Source of the DNA: Lachnospiraceae bacterium
GTDB taxonomy: Bacteria; Bacillota; Clostridia; Lachnospirales; Lachnospiraceae
NCBI GenBank assembly: GCA_017520425.1
Contig: JAFXFO010000042.1
Span: forward strand, 1-41,164
Length of the DNA: 41,164 bases
Direction: 5' to 3'
Part shown: in pieces, positions 31,328 to 40,989 of the stretch
Layout of the letters: every line of letters begins with the position of its first letter
How positions within the stretch are numbered: position 1 is the first letter of the stretch
The notes under the pieces: generated by a model
The model's database searches: none
The model's input: the letters and a program-made list of their open reading frames with translations, nothing else
What the model was told of the DNA's origin: nothing
Translations under genes and position numbers: made by a program

Positions 31328-32254
31328 ATGGAAAACAAGAATTTTTGCACCAATCCGATTATTAAGAATATTTACACAGCGGACCCTGCACCCATGGTGT
31401 ACGGAGATACCTTGTATCTTTATGTAACTCACGATGAAGATGAGTTGATTAATGACTTTTATACCATGTTTGACTGGAGATGCTACTCTACCAAGGATAT
31501 GGTGAATTGGACCGACCATGGCAAGATTTTCTCTTTGGATGATATCGAATGGGCGGATGACAGAGCTTGGGCACCTCAGGCAGTGGAACGTAACGGTAAG
31601 TTCTATTTGTATTGTCCGGTACATAAAACAAATGGTGGTATGGCCATTGCAGTAGGTGTTTCAGACAGCCCTACCGGACCTTTTACGGATTTGGGATATC
31701 CTTTGGTGGATGAGGGCGACTGGAATGATATCGACCCTACCGTATTTATCGATGATGACGGTCAGGCATATTTGTATTTTGGTAATCCGGAGCTTCGTTA
31801 TGTGCTTTTAAATGAGGATATGATTTCCTACAATCAGGAAGTGGGAGTGGTTAAGATTCCAATGACGGTAGAATCCTTTGCAAAAGGTAGTCATTTTACC
31901 GGAACTACTTATGGCGAAGGACCTTGGTTCTATAAGAGAAACGGTCTTTACTACATGGTTTATGCAGCATTTGGCGAGGGTAAGAAGGATGAGCATCTGG
32001 CATATTCCACATCCGAATCACCTATCGGCCCTTGGGTATACGGTGGTGTACTTATGACGGAAGAAGGTGGTGTGTTTACCAATCATCCCGGTGTGGCTGA
32101 TTTTAAGGGACATTCCTACCTGTTTTATCATACAGGCGAACTTCCGGGAGGAAGCCTGTTCCACAGAAGTGTATGTGTAGCTGAATTTACCTACAATAAG
32201 GACGGAAGTATCACTACCATTCCGAAATGTGACGGTGTATACGGAATTGAATAA
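31328..32254 (+). CDS. GH43 glycosidase
   Basis: A 308-aa single-domain GH43 propeller: catalytic base D19 in [21 protein letters not shown]136 in [15 protein letters not shown] and general acid E197 in [20 protein letters not shown]. Probable alpha-L-arabinofuranosidase or beta-xylosidase. There is no signal peptide. GAAGGAG precedes ATG 31328. It lies 15 bp after the FecR-domain reading frame, so both should share a transcript. It is clearly different from the larger GH43 enzyme at 23027. Confidence 0.88.
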   Translation: MENKNFCTNPIIKNIYTADPAPMVYGDTLYLYVTHDEDELINDFYTMFDWRCYSTKDMVNWTDHGKIFSLDDIEWADDRAWAPQAVERNGKFYLYCPVHKTNGGMAIAVGVSDSPTGPFTDLGYPLVDEGDWNDIDPTVFIDDDGQAYLYFGNPELRYVLLNEDMISYNQEVGVVKIPMTVESFAKGSHFTGTTYGEGPWFYKRNGLYYMVYAAFGEGKKDEHLAYSTSESPIGPWVYGGVLMTEEGGVFTNHPGVADFKGHSYLFYHTGELPGGSLFHRSVCVAEFTYNKDGSITTIPKCDGVYGIE

Positions 32255-32262
32255 AACGGAAC

Positions 32263-32292
32263 AAAAAGAGTCTTTTCGAAAAGACTCTTTTT
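32263..32292 (+). terminator. Perfect palindromic terminator
   Basis: A 30-bp perfect palindrome (AAAAAGAGTCTTTTC and its complement) ends in a T run. A TATAAT at 32296-32301 follows at once and probably starts the lipid-kinase transcript. Confidence 0.85.
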
Positions 32293-32338
32293 CGTTATAA
32301 TGAAGGTATGATTTTATGAGATGTCAGGAGTAACAGGC

Positions 32339-33229
32339 ATGAAAAAAAGAATGTTATTTATCTATAATCCTAAAGCGGGGAAAGCATTGATTCGAAATAA
32401 GCTTGCCGATATACTGGATATTTTTGCAAAGGCTGATTATGAGATTACCATACATCCCACTCAGAGAGCCGGAGAAGCGACACAGGTGATAGCGCAGGGA
32501 GAAGATGAGTACGATTTGCTGGTGTGTAGTGGTGGTGATGGTACCCTCAAGGAAGTGGTGAGCGGTGTCATGAAGAGGGAATTGCATATTCCCATTGGAT
32601 ATATTCCTGCAGGCAGTACCAATGATTTCGCACAAAGCTATAAATTGCCCAAGAATATGCTGAAGGCAGCCCATATCGCAGTGGAAGGCAAGGATTTTGC
32701 CTGTGACGTGGGAAAGTTTAATAAGAATACATTTGTTTATGTGGCGGCATTTGGTTTGTTTACCAATGTAACCTATGAGACCGACCAGGATGTGAAAAAT
32801 GTCTTGGGACATATGGCATATGTATTAGAGGGAATGAAGAGTCTTGCCAGCATACCTTCCTATCGTATGAAGATTACATATAAGGATAAAGTGATAGAAG
32901 ATGATTTTATGTTTGGGATGATTACCAATGCGGTATCTGTTGGTGGTTTTAAGGGGATTACCGGCAAGCATATTAAGTTGGATGACGGAGTATTTGAAGT
33001 GACCTTGATCAAACGGCCCAAAACCATCAAGGCATTGAATGATTTGATATGGTCTCTTGTAAACAGGGAGTTTGATGCGGATGATATGTACTTTTTCCGG
33101 ACCGGAAGATTGGTTTGCGAATCGAAAGAAGCGGTGGCCTGGACTGTGGATGGAGAAAACGGAGGAATTCATTTTGAAGTGGATATACAGAATCTGAATA
33201 AAGCAATCTGTATCCGTGTAGAAGAATAG
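32339..33229 (+). CDS. Diacylglycerol/lipid kinase family protein (DagK/YegS type)
   Basis: A 296-aa protein with the NAD-kinase/DAGK-like catalytic domain: IYNPKAGK at residues 8-15, nucleotide-binding GGDGT at 65-69 and GSTNDFA at 92-98. The C-terminal beta-sandwich contains GFKGITGKHIKLDDGVFEV and the closing WTVDGENGG. It phosphorylates diacylglycerol or a related lipid with ATP, recycling it into phospholipid synthesis. AGGAG lies 8 nt before ATG 32339; the earlier ATG at 32321 lacks a site. Confidence 0.87.
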   Translation: MKKRMLFIYNPKAGKALIRNKLADILDIFAKADYEITIHPTQRAGEATQVIAQGEDEYDLLVCSGGDGTLKEVVSGVMKRELHIPIGYIPAGSTNDFAQSYKLPKNMLKAAHIAVEGKDFACDVGKFNKNTFVYVAAFGLFTNVTYETDQDVKNVLGHMAYVLEGMKSLASIPSYRMKITYKDKVIEDDFMFGMITNAVSVGGFKGITGKHIKLDDGVFEVTLIKRPKTIKALNDLIWSLVNREFDADDMYFFRTGRLVCESKEAVAWTVDGENGGIHFEVDIQNLNKAICIRVEE

Positions 33230-33276
33230 ATTGCAACTATTTTAGGATAGTAATTTACAAAAAAATACAAGAAGTA

Positions 33277-33305
33277 TTGTGACAATTTTGTTTTTGTGAT
33301 AAAAT
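33277..33305 (+). promoter_or_regulatory. Promoter of the chemoreceptor gene
   Basis: TTGTGA at 33277-33282 and TAAAAT at 33300-33305 are 17 bp apart, with TG ahead of the -10. No sigma-28 flagellar promoter (TAAA and GCCGATAA type) is visible. A 5-bp hairpin (33371-33386) abuts the GAGGGGG ribosome site of the gene. Confidence 0.55.
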
Positions 33306-33398
33306 AGTTTTATTATATGATTGTGAGAAGGGTTATTGAAGGTAAAAGGGCAAAATAACAAAAGGAGAAAGACGTGATAAAACGTCGAGGGGGTAAGC

Positions 33399-34973
33399 AT
33401 GAAACTAAAAGTAAAGTTATTAGTAATTCAGGTTTATGTTATTTGTGTATTATCTATTTTATTATCAGTGGCCGGTATTAATGCAGTAAAGAATACGATG
33501 TATGCGGATGCAGAGGATACCTTGCAAATGGCGGCAATTGGCTTTGACGGGGATGTGAGTTATTTAAAGGGAGCCCAAAATGCGGTAGAAATCGCTGTAT
33601 TTGAAGGTGATACGGTGAAGGAAGCTTCTTTGACAGCCTTGAACGGAATGAAAGCAGATGCAGAGGTTCTGCAGTCAGTGCAGAATGAGAAAAAAACTCA
33701 TTTTGTAAAAGAAATGTTAGTCGGAGGGCAGGAATATTGCGGACTATATATGTCTACTGACGACGGAATGGTATTAGCAATAGAATCCAATGTTTATATT
33801 TCGGATAAGCTGATGGACTTTGTTAAGCTGTTTGTGGGAATTTCCGCCATGGTAACCGTTATTTGCGGTGTGGCATTGTGGTTGATTACTGGACTTATTG
33901 TAGGCAGAGTAAATCGTGCAAGTGACATTATCAAGTCCTTGGCAGAAGGTGATTTGACGAAGGAAATCAAGACCTATCCCGGTGCAAAGGAAGAAACCAA
34001 TGTAATCTGTAATGATGCTGCATCTTTAAGGGAGTCTTTGCGTAGTATGGTAGAGGCCATTAAGGAAGGCGCGGTTCGTTTGGATAACAGCAGTGATCAG
34101 TTCAAGGAACATTTTTCAATCATCAATACTACAGTGGAAGATGTGAATACAGCTATTGACGAGATTGCCCAGAGTGCAAGTGCATTGGCAGATGATGCCA
34201 TTGGTATGACCGGTCGCGTATCGGATATGGGTGATGCGATTGACAGCAATAACAACAGTATTATTAATCTGGAGAACGTGGTTGATAATATGAATGCTGT
34301 TTCCGAAAAGGCAAACGAGTTACTGGAAGGTTTGTCTAAACTGAACGGTAAAACCCAGGATGCTATTAAGGTAGTAAGTGAAAAGACCCAGGCTACCAAT
34401 GTTTCCGTTGATAAGATTAAAGAAGCTGTAAATATGATTCAGTCCATAGCCGGACAGACCAATTTACTTTCTCTGAATGCTTCCATAGAAGCGGCAAGAG
34501 CAGGAGAAGCCGGTAGAGGATTTGCGGTAGTTGCGGAAGAAATCAGACAGTTGGCTGACAGTTCTGCCAGCAGTGCGAGCGCTATTGAAGAGATAATTGT
34601 GGAATTGTTGGAGAATTCCAATGATACTGTGGTGAAGATGAAGGATGTTACAAAGAATTCGGAAGAAGAGGAAAAGAGTCTTGTAGCAACCAAGGAAGTG
34701 TTCCGACAGTTGAAGGAAGAAGCAGAGACGGTTTCCCGTGCAACTCTTGATATTGCAGCACAGATGGATACCCTGGTTGATGCGAAGGACGGTATTGCTT
34801 CAACAGCCAGCAATCTGTCGGCGGTATCAGAAGAAAATGCCGCGGCTACGGAAGAAACTTCCGCATCCATGCAGACCTTAAAGGCAAGCATTGAGGAGTG
34901 TGTTGTAGAAGTGGATTCTTTGGCAGATATGAGTAGAGATTTGTCTTTAGAAGTGGCAAAGTTTAAGTTATAA
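33399..34973 (+). CDS. Methyl-accepting chemotaxis protein
   Basis: A 524-aa chemoreceptor. Membrane spans at about residues 7-29 and 140-167 flank a short (~110 aa) extracellular domain. HAMP (about 168-220) leads to a long coiled coil with the conserved signalling tip ([20 protein letters not shown] near residues 349-368, then [17 protein letters not shown]). It passes ligand binding to CheA/CheW and so controls flagellar rotation. The small sensor domain gives no clue to the ligand. Presence implies a motile or CheA-bearing host. GAGGGGG precedes ATG 33399, and a terminator follows. Confidence 0.93.
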   Translation: MKLKVKLLVIQVYVICVLSILLSVAGINAVKNTMYADAEDTLQMAAIGFDGDVSYLKGAQNAVEIAVFEGDTVKEASLTALNGMKADAEVLQSVQNEKKTHFVKEMLVGGQEYCGLYMSTDDGMVLAIESNVYISDKLMDFVKLFVGISAMVTVICGVALWLITGLIVGRVNRASDIIKSLAEGDLTKEIKTYPGAKEETNVICNDAASLRESLRSMVEAIKEGAVRLDNSSDQFKEHFSIINTTVEDVNTAIDEIAQSASALADDAIGMTGRVSDMGDAIDSNNNSIINLENVVDNMNAVSEKANELLEGLSKLNGKTQDAIKVVSEKTQATNVSVDKIKEAVNMIQSIAGQTNLLSLNASIEAARAGEAGRGFAVVAEEIRQLADSSASSASAIEEIIVELLENSNDTVVKMKDVTKNSEEEEKSLVATKEVFRQLKEEAETVSRATLDIAAQMDTLVDAKDGIASTASNLSAVSEENAAATEETSASMQTLKASIEECVVEVDSLADMSRDLSLEVAKFKL

Positions 34974-34977
34974 ATGG

Positions 34978-35015
34978 AAAACCCTTTTCGGTATAAAATC
35001 GAAAAGGGTTTTTTT
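34978..35015 (+). terminator. Rho-independent terminator
   Basis: AAACCCTTTTCG (34978-34989) pairs with CGAAAAGGGTTT (35000-35011), followed by a long T run. Confidence 0.88.
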
Positions 35016-35100
35016 AAAATATTTAAAATCCGTCGAACCAATTGATTTTTATGACGACTATATAATTGACATGTTAAAAAGAAAGCTTTCGGAGAAACAA

Positions 35101-36735
35101 ATGATAAAAGAAGAATTGGTAGAATATGCAGATTACCTGCTAAAGGCAGCACTGGGCAAAACACAAAATATAACGGAGGCGGAGGAGTTGGTACAGGATA
35201 CTTTGTTAGGAGGTTTACTGGCAATAGCACAGGGGAAGGAGATTATAAACCCTGAAAGTTTTCTAATGACTATTCTGAACCGCAAATTCTATGACAGACT
35301 TCGTAAAAAATATCGAATGCCTGTGGTAAGTATGGATATCGTGGCGGATATTCCGTATGTTGACCAAGGGTTAGAAGCATTGGAACAATCAATAGATGCA
35401 GAGAGTATTCGACGATGTCTGGCAAATCTGACGCAAATTTATCGTGAGGTTATGGTGAAATATTATATGTACGGTCAATCCGTAAAACAGATTTCCCATG
35501 ACTTAAACGTACCGGAGAATACCATAAAGAGTCGTCTGGATGTAGGGAGAAAGCATGTTAGAAAGGATTTTGATATGAATAGTTTTGAAAAGCAAAGTTA
35601 TGAGCCGGAATATTTATGGATGTCGAATAGCGGACATCTTGGAACGGATAATGAACCTTTTTCACTGGTGGGAGATGACAGAATCACCATGAATTTACTG
35701 ATTTTAGCATATGAGAAGCCGGTTACGATTCCGGAACTGGCCAAGGCCATCGGTATTTCAACCACTTATATTGAGCCCATAGTGGAGAAACTGGTAAAGG
35801 GCGAGTTAATGAAACTGGTGGCAGATAAGGTCTATACGGATTTTATTATTTATACGCAAGAAGATAGAGTAAGAAATTTTGAGGCAGAGAAGAAACTGGC
35901 CGAGAAGTTATATAAGGATATTTGGAAGATTGTAGAACAGGGATTAATGGAATTACAGGAACAGGAGTATTATCAAAAGCAAAATAATTCCCAAAAGAGG
36001 AAGTTAGATAGCTTTTTCGTTACCCGTACACTGCAAAGAGCCGTTAATCATATTCGGGATGAGGTTTGTGGCGGAATGCAACCTTTTGAAACTTATCCGG
36101 ACAGACCCAATGGCGGAAAATGGTATGCTATGGGAAACCAATATTCTAAAGAAGATATGGAACATTCCGATTATACTAAATATTACATTAGCGGAGAACG
36201 TATCAATGGTCAAAATGATTATCGGGGCTGCAAACATGTTTGTATATGTGAATATGATTCTTTATTAGGTTTGTCACAAATGGGATATCAGCCCCTTTCT
36301 ACGGATGATATGTTAAATATGTTGTTTGCCATCCATTCGGAAAGTGAAGAAGATTTGAAAATAATCAACCCCAAATGTTTTGAAAGTATTCCGAAACTTA
36401 AGAAGCTTGGGATTTTAGCTGAAGATGCAACGGGAAAAACAGTAGTGGATGTGCCGATTATCGGTTGGAATGATCGTTTCAGCTTCTACAATCTCTCTGA
36501 AAAATATGATGAAATGATTCGGGAATGTTTTGGCGAACAGATAAGGGGATTGATGAAGGGAGCAATCAAATTACCCGGGCATCTGAAATCCGTGCCGGAT
36601 TGGCAAAGATATATGGAATGCTGTAGTAAATTTCCTATGTTGGTTGTTTGGAATGCCTATGAAAATGGTTTGTTTCAGGCAGGATATGATTTGCAGGACA
36701 GCCCTGCACCTGCAATGTTTTTAGCATTGGAATAG
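35101..36735 (+). CDS. ECF-like sigma factor with a long C-terminal extension
   Basis: A 544-aa protein. Residues 5-75 match sigma-70 region 2 (ITEAEELVQDTLLGGLLAIA, then FLMTILNRKFYDRLRKKY). Residues 100-155 match region 4 (SVKQISHDLNVPENTIKSRL). About 390 extra residues follow, beginning with a likely winged helix (about 190-250, PVTIPELAKAIGISTTYIEP) and an unassigned domain with VICEYDSLLGL-type strands. No anti-sigma factor is adjacent, so the extension may do that job (inference). ATG 35101 is chosen for its GGAGA site; an in-frame ATG at 35071 lies only five bases after a TATAAT (35061-35066). Confidence 0.78.
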   Translation: MIKEELVEYADYLLKAALGKTQNITEAEELVQDTLLGGLLAIAQGKEIINPESFLMTILNRKFYDRLRKKYRMPVVSMDIVADIPYVDQGLEALEQSIDAESIRRCLANLTQIYREVMVKYYMYGQSVKQISHDLNVPENTIKSRLDVGRKHVRKDFDMNSFEKQSYEPEYLWMSNSGHLGTDNEPFSLVGDDRITMNLLILAYEKPVTIPELAKAIGISTTYIEPIVEKLVKGELMKLVADKVYTDFIIYTQEDRVRNFEAEKKLAEKLYKDIWKIVEQGLMELQEQEYYQKQNNSQKRKLDSFFVTRTLQRAVNHIRDEVCGGMQPFETYPDRPNGGKWYAMGNQYSKEDMEHSDYTKYYISGERINGQNDYRGCKHVCICEYDSLLGLSQMGYQPLSTDDMLNMLFAIHSESEEDLKIINPKCFESIPKLKKLGILAEDATGKTVVDVPIIGWNDRFSFYNLSEKYDEMIRECFGEQIRGLMKGAIKLPGHLKSVPDWQRYMECCSKFPMLVVWNAYENGLFQAGYDLQDSPAPAMFLALE

Positions 36736-36792
36736 ATAAAAATTGTGCGAGTACAGTAGTGGAGATTAAGGAGATTGCGAAGCAATTCTCCC

Positions 36793-36820
36793 AAGCGGAT
36801 ACGCGGGTATCCGCTTTTTT
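36793..36820. terminator. Terminator between convergent genes
   Basis: A 10-bp stem (AAGCGGATAC at 36793-36802 with GTATCCGCTT at 36807-36816) is followed by T6. A second hairpin (GGAGATTGC with GCAATTCTCC, 36772-36790) lies just before it. Its right end touches the stop codon of the minus-strand AraC gene. Confidence 0.85.
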
Positions 36821-37679
36821 ATTGCCCCAAATACTGTTCCCTATACTTACTGGGAGACAAACCGGTATTTTTCTGAAAGGTTTTGAAAAAGTGGGCATAG
36901 CTGGAGTATCCCAGTTTATCCTGTACCTGTGCTACTGTGTAACCTTCTCGAAGTAAGGATTGGGCAGTGGCAGTTTTTTGTAGGGTAATATATCTGCTGA
37001 CAGAAATATGGGCATGTTTCTTAAACAATCTGGATAGGTAGTCAGGGTGCAAATAAAAATGTGTCGCCAAGTCGCTGACGGTCAGATTTTCATATATATG
37101 TTCCTGTATGTAGGAAATGATTTCGTTGATTCTGTGCTGTGTAGCGGAAATAGGTGGTTGTTTATTGGTCTCGGGTGAAATTTCATTTATCATATTGTTT
37201 AAGGTAGAAAGCAAATCAAAAAAACAGGATAAAGCTTCCGGAGCAGTATTGGAAGAGAAGGACAGGAGTCGGTCCAATTCCTGTACCCATTTTTGACGCT
37301 TGGCATGATCCGGTGTCAAAAATATGGGAGAAGCACTTTTTCTAAGATAAGAAAAAGAATCATCCTTATGGCAAAATACTTCCTCCAGCCATTGCATATT
37401 GATACTCAAAATATAACGTTCATAAACCTTGCCTGCTTCGTGATAAAGCTGGTGTACACAAAATGGAGGGATAATGATTAAGGTACCGGCAGGAACTGCA
37501 GAGACGGTATCATTTAGCAGCACATCCGGCAGATCTGAGAGTGTAAAATAAAGCTCCACAGCATCGTGGGAGTGAGGGCCTACCGGGGAATCTGTATAGC
37601 TGTTTCGATAGACCATATCAAAGGGGGCCGGAACAGGAAATGTTAAAACATTTTTAGAATTTTTCAAGTGTTCTTGCAT
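36819..37679 (-). CDS. AraC-family regulator with cupin sensor
   Basis: A 286-aa protein. The N-terminal cupin (about 20-120; PHSHDAVELYFTLSD, then PAGTLIIIPPFCVHQLYH) probably binds a sugar. The C-terminal AraC domain (about 185-283) has two HTHs (LTVSDLATHFYLHPDYLSRL, then QDKLGYSSYAHFFKTFQKNT) and the closing GLSPSKYRE. GAGGTGAT precedes the start. It is divergent from the oxidoreductase/isomerase operon at 37834-40877, which it most likely controls through the 154-bp intergenic region. Confidence 0.88.
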   Translation of the reverse strand: MQEHLKNSKNVLTFPVPAPFDMVYRNSYTDSPVGPHSHDAVELYFTLSDLPDVLLNDTVSAVPAGTLIIIPPFCVHQLYHEAGKVYERYILSINMQWLEEVFCHKDDSFSYLRKSASPIFLTPDHAKRQKWVQELDRLLSFSSNTAPEALSCFFDLLSTLNNMINEISPETNKQPPISATQHRINEIISYIQEHIYENLTVSDLATHFYLHPDYLSRLFKKHAHISVSRYITLQKTATAQSLLREGYTVAQVQDKLGYSSYAHFFKTFQKNTGLSPSKYREQYLGQ

Positions 37680-37833
37680 TCTACAATCACCTCAATTAGA
37701 GTCGGAAAAATACATAAATCAAGTATTATATATACATATTATTTCATCTGGATATTTTTTACAATAGGATTAGTTAATATTTGGGTAGGAATTGTACCAT
37801 GAGGATAAAGCCGGTGAGAGTGAGGTAATTGTA

Positions 37834-38832
37834 ATGAAAAGGGTAGGTATTATCGGTTGTGGGAATATAGCGCAGGTTCATGCTTGGGTGTTACAGGATA
37901 TAAAGGATGCAGAACTGGTGGCTGTATGTGATACAGATATCGCCAAAGCACATGAATTGTCGCAAAAGTGGACGGCTGGTAAGGCTATGGTTTTTACAGA
38001 TTGGCGAGAGCTATGCCTAACAGAAGTGGACGTGGTCCATATTTGTACGCCTCATCATTTGCATGTTCCCATGGCACTGGAGGCATTAAAACAGGGAAAG
38101 GCTGTGCTTATGGAAAAGCCCTGTGCTATTAGCCGGGAAGAATTTGAACAGTTGAAGGAGATGGCAAGCCGTAAGCCGGGGAAACTGGGATTTTGCTTTC
38201 AAAACCGCTATAACGACACCACATTATTAATGAATGATTTGGTCTCACAGGGCGTAATCGGTGAGTTGACAGGCGGCAGAGCTTTTGTGACTTGGCGAAG
38301 AGATGAGGCATATTATGAGGGCAGTGATTGGAAAGGGAAGCCCTGTACAGAAGGCGGAGGCGCACTGATTAATCAATCCATACATACCCTGGACTTGCTA
38401 CTGCATTTTCTGGGAGTGCCGAAACAGGTTCAAGCTACTATGTCCAACCATCATTTAAAGGGGAAAATAAGTGTGGAGGATACGGTAGAAGCATGGATGG
38501 AGTTTAAGGACGGAAAAAGGGCCTGTTTCTATGCTTCCAACGGCTATGTGACAGATGCGCCGGTGATTTTAGAACTACAGGGTACGGGGGGACGGATTAC
38601 CATGAATGGGCCGGAGGTGGCCGTATGGACACCTGATGAAGGAATCAGACATATTCTTTGTGAGCAGAAGGACGGTATCGGCAAAGGATATTGGGGCTGT
38701 GGCCATGAAGCTTGTATCAATGACTTCTATCGTTGTTTGGAACAGAAAGAAACCTTTCAAGGAAATATAGCCGGTGTGGAAAATACATTTGATACCATGA
38801 TGAAAATATACGAAGCAGCAGGTGGAAAATAA
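37834..38832 (+). CDS. Gfo/Idh/MocA-family oxidoreductase (1)
   Basis: A 332-aa NAD(P)-dependent dehydrogenase. The N-terminal Rossmann fold has VGIIGCGNIAQVHAW; the lysine motif is EKPCAIS near residue 105; and GGGALINQSIHTLDLLLHF lies in the C-terminal substrate domain. Family members oxidise or reduce sugars, inositols and sugar acids. ATG 37834 follows GTGAGGT; an in-frame ATG at 37792 is unsupported. It overlaps nothing and is followed 16 bp later by a second, related enzyme. Confidence 0.87.
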   Translation: MKRVGIIGCGNIAQVHAWVLQDIKDAELVAVCDTDIAKAHELSQKWTAGKAMVFTDWRELCLTEVDVVHICTPHHLHVPMALEALKQGKAVLMEKPCAISREEFEQLKEMASRKPGKLGFCFQNRYNDTTLLMNDLVSQGVIGELTGGRAFVTWRRDEAYYEGSDWKGKPCTEGGGALINQSIHTLDLLLHFLGVPKQVQATMSNHHLKGKISVEDTVEAWMEFKDGKRACFYASNGYVTDAPVILELQGTGGRITMNGPEVAVWTPDEGIRHILCEQKDGIGKGYWGCGHEACINDFYRCLEQKETFQGNIAGVENTFDTMMKIYEAAGGK

Positions 38833-38848
38833 GAAAAGGAGAAGAAAG

Positions 38849-40003
38849 ATGGAACAGGTAAGATTAGGAATTATCGGAATCGGTGGAATGGGCACCAATC
38901 ATGCGTTCAGCATTATTGAGGGCAAAGTACCTGAAATGGTACTAACGGCAGTAGCGGATAATCGCCAAAGCCGCTTGGACTTTGCCAAAGAAAAATTCCC
39001 GAAGAGTGTAAAGGTATTTGGAAACGGCAGGGAATTGATAGAGTCAGGTGCTTGTGATGCGGTGCTAATCGCAACCCCTCATTATTTACATCCCGAGTTT
39101 GTGATTTACGCATTAGAGCACGGAGTACATGCCATCAGCGAAAAGCCTGCCGGTGTGTATACCAAGCAGGTGAGAGAAATGAATGAAGTGGCTGAAAAAA
39201 GTGATGCGGTATTTGCCATCATGCTGAATCAGCGGACCAATTGTGTGTATCGGAAGCTTCATGAGATGATAGAGAGCGGTGAGTTGGGAGCAATGAAGAG
39301 AGTAAACTGGATTATCACGGACTGGTATCGTACCCAGAGCTATTATGATGCGGCCGGCTGGAAGGCTACATGGGACGGAGAGGGCGGTGGTGTACTTTTG
39401 AATCAAAGCCCCCATCAGCTGGATTTACTGCAGTGGCTTTGCGGATTGCCGGTTAAGGTAAGAGCTTTTTGTCATGAAGCAAAGTGGCATGATATTGAGG
39501 TGGAAGATGATGTAACTGCATATCTGGAGTATGAAAACGGTGCTACCGGTGTATTTGTAACTACTACCGGAGATGCTCCCGGAACCAATCGTTTGGAGCT
39601 GACCTTTGAAATGGGTAAGGTGATTTGTGAACATGATAAGCTTATTTTATATAAGCTGGCAGAGAACGAAAGAACCTTCTGCGCTACGGAGCCCAACGGC
39701 TTTAAGAAGCCGGAAATGACCAGAATAGAGGTAGAGACGGATGGTCAGAATGAACAGCATATCGGAGTGTTAAAGGCCTTTGCAGACAGGATTCTGCATG
39801 GCGGCAAGCTGGTGGCAGAAGGTGTAGAAGGCATCAGGGGATTGACCTTATCCAATGCCATGCATTTGTCATCATGGTTGGATAAAACCATTGAGCTGCC
39901 TTTTGATGAGGAACTGTTTTTGCAGGAGTTGAATAAAAAGAGAGCACTGTCAAAGAAGAAGGAAGATAAAGGCGTGGTTTTTGATACCACAGGAACCTAT
40001 TAA
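38849..40003 (+). CDS. Gfo/Idh/MocA-family oxidoreductase (2)
   Basis: A 384-aa paralogue of the preceding enzyme: LGIIGIGGMGTNHAFS at the nucleotide-binding turn, the EKPAGVY lysine motif near residue 104 and GGGVLLNQSPHQLDLLQWL in the substrate domain. It is longer at the C-terminus, with a Lys-rich tail. AAGGAG lies before ATG 38849. Two adjacent, diverged Gfo/Idh/MocA enzymes plus an isomerase suggest oxidation, epimerisation and re-reduction of one sugar or inositol-like substrate through a keto intermediate (inference). Confidence 0.87.
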   Translation: MEQVRLGIIGIGGMGTNHAFSIIEGKVPEMVLTAVADNRQSRLDFAKEKFPKSVKVFGNGRELIESGACDAVLIATPHYLHPEFVIYALEHGVHAISEKPAGVYTKQVREMNEVAEKSDAVFAIMLNQRTNCVYRKLHEMIESGELGAMKRVNWIITDWYRTQSYYDAAGWKATWDGEGGGVLLNQSPHQLDLLQWLCGLPVKVRAFCHEAKWHDIEVEDDVTAYLEYENGATGVFVTTTGDAPGTNRLELTFEMGKVICEHDKLILYKLAENERTFCATEPNGFKKPEMTRIEVETDGQNEQHIGVLKAFADRILHGGKLVAEGVEGIRGLTLSNAMHLSSWLDKTIELPFDEELFLQELNKKRALSKKKEDKGVVFDTTGTY

Positions 40004-40022
40004 GCAGGGAGGATAAGAGAGA

Positions 40023-40877
40023 ATGAAATATTTAATATCAGGCTTTGCCGATGAGATAGCACAGGATTTGACTACACAGCTGGAGAATCTGAAAAAGCTG
40101 GATATGCATTACATGGAGATGCGAGGTGTGGACGGTAACAATCTGATTTTCCACACTCCGGAAAAGGTGAAGGAAATCAAAAAAAGACTGGATGATGCAG
40201 GAATTTCCTTGTCTGCGCTGGGTTCACCACTGGGTAAAATAGGAATAGAGGATGCTTTTGAGAAGCATTTTGAGGATTTTAAGGGTGCCGTAGAGATTGC
40301 ACATACGATGGAATGCAAGAATATCCGTATGTTCAGTTTCTATATCCCGGAAGGCCGTGCTAAGGAGTATAAGGGAAAGGTGTTTGAACGTCTGGGACTG
40401 TTTGCAGACTATGCTAAGGCAAACAATGTGGTTCTTCTTCACGAAAATGAAAAGGGCATCTACGGAGAAAAGGCATTAGAGTGTAAGGAGATTATGGATG
40501 CTTTTCGTGGGGAGCATTTCAAAGCCATATTTGACTTTGCTAATTTTGTGCAGGCAGAACAGGATACCCTGGAGGCTTATGAGCTTTTGAAGGAGGATAT
40601 CGCTTATATTCATGTAAAGGATGCAATGAAGGCTACCGGTCAGGTGGTGCCGGCCGGCATGGGAGACGGTAATGTGGAAGTAATACTTAGAAAGCTGTAC
40701 ACAGACGGTTTTGCGGGTTACTTATCATTGGAGCCGCATTTATTTAACTTCACGGGATTTGCCGGATTGGAAAAGGGGAATGCAGACATCGGCGGCGGGC
40801 CGGCAAAGGTTCTAAGCGGTGAAGAGGCTTTTGCACTGGCTCATGCATCTTTGCAGAGTATATTGAAGAGGGTGTAA
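40023..40877 (+). CDS. Sugar phosphate isomerase/epimerase-like TIM barrel
   Basis: A 284-aa AP-endonuclease-2-type TIM barrel. The probable metal ligands are E141 (HENEKG), D171 (IFDFANF), H197 (YIHVKDA) and E237 (LSLEPH), the pattern of xylose-isomerase-like and IolE/IolI-like enzymes. GGGAGG precedes ATG 40023, 20 bp after the second oxidoreductase, so it is in the same operon. It probably isomerises or epimerises the keto-sugar made by the two dehydrogenases. Confidence 0.86.
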   Translation: MKYLISGFADEIAQDLTTQLENLKKLDMHYMEMRGVDGNNLIFHTPEKVKEIKKRLDDAGISLSALGSPLGKIGIEDAFEKHFEDFKGAVEIAHTMECKNIRMFSFYIPEGRAKEYKGKVFERLGLFADYAKANNVVLLHENEKGIYGEKALECKEIMDAFRGEHFKAIFDFANFVQAEQDTLEAYELLKEDIAYIHVKDAMKATGQVVPAGMGDGNVEVILRKLYTDGFAGYLSLEPHLFNFTGFAGLEKGNADIGGGPAKVLSGEEAFALAHASLQSILKRV

Positions 40878-40887
40878 TAAGCAAAAC

Positions 40888-40916
40888 TTGACGAATATTG
40901 AAAATATATGTAAAAT
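40888..40916 (+). promoter_or_regulatory. Strong promoter overlapping a terminator stem
   Basis: TTGACG at 40888-40893 and TAAAAT at 40911-40916 are separated by 17 bp. The -10 element overlaps the left arm of the following hairpin. Confidence 0.7.
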
Positions 40917-40970
40917 AATAGCAATGCCGTATTATTATTGGGAGAGAGACGGTGTTGCTATTATTTTTTT
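40914..40970 (+). terminator. Terminator of the oxidoreductase operon
   Basis: An 11-bp arm AATAATAGCAA (40914-40924) pairs with TTGCTATTATT (40955-40965). An inner CCGT/ACGG stem extends it, and a seven-T run follows. It stops read-through from the isomerase operon. Confidence 0.75.
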
Positions 40971-40989
40971 ATGAAGGAAGAGGATGCGA

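Noticed and set aside
34439-35230. A 263-codon open frame on the minus strand
   Set aside because: It is antisense to the chemoreceptor gene, crosses its terminator and has no ribosome site or recognisable domain; the plus-strand gene explains the coding signal.
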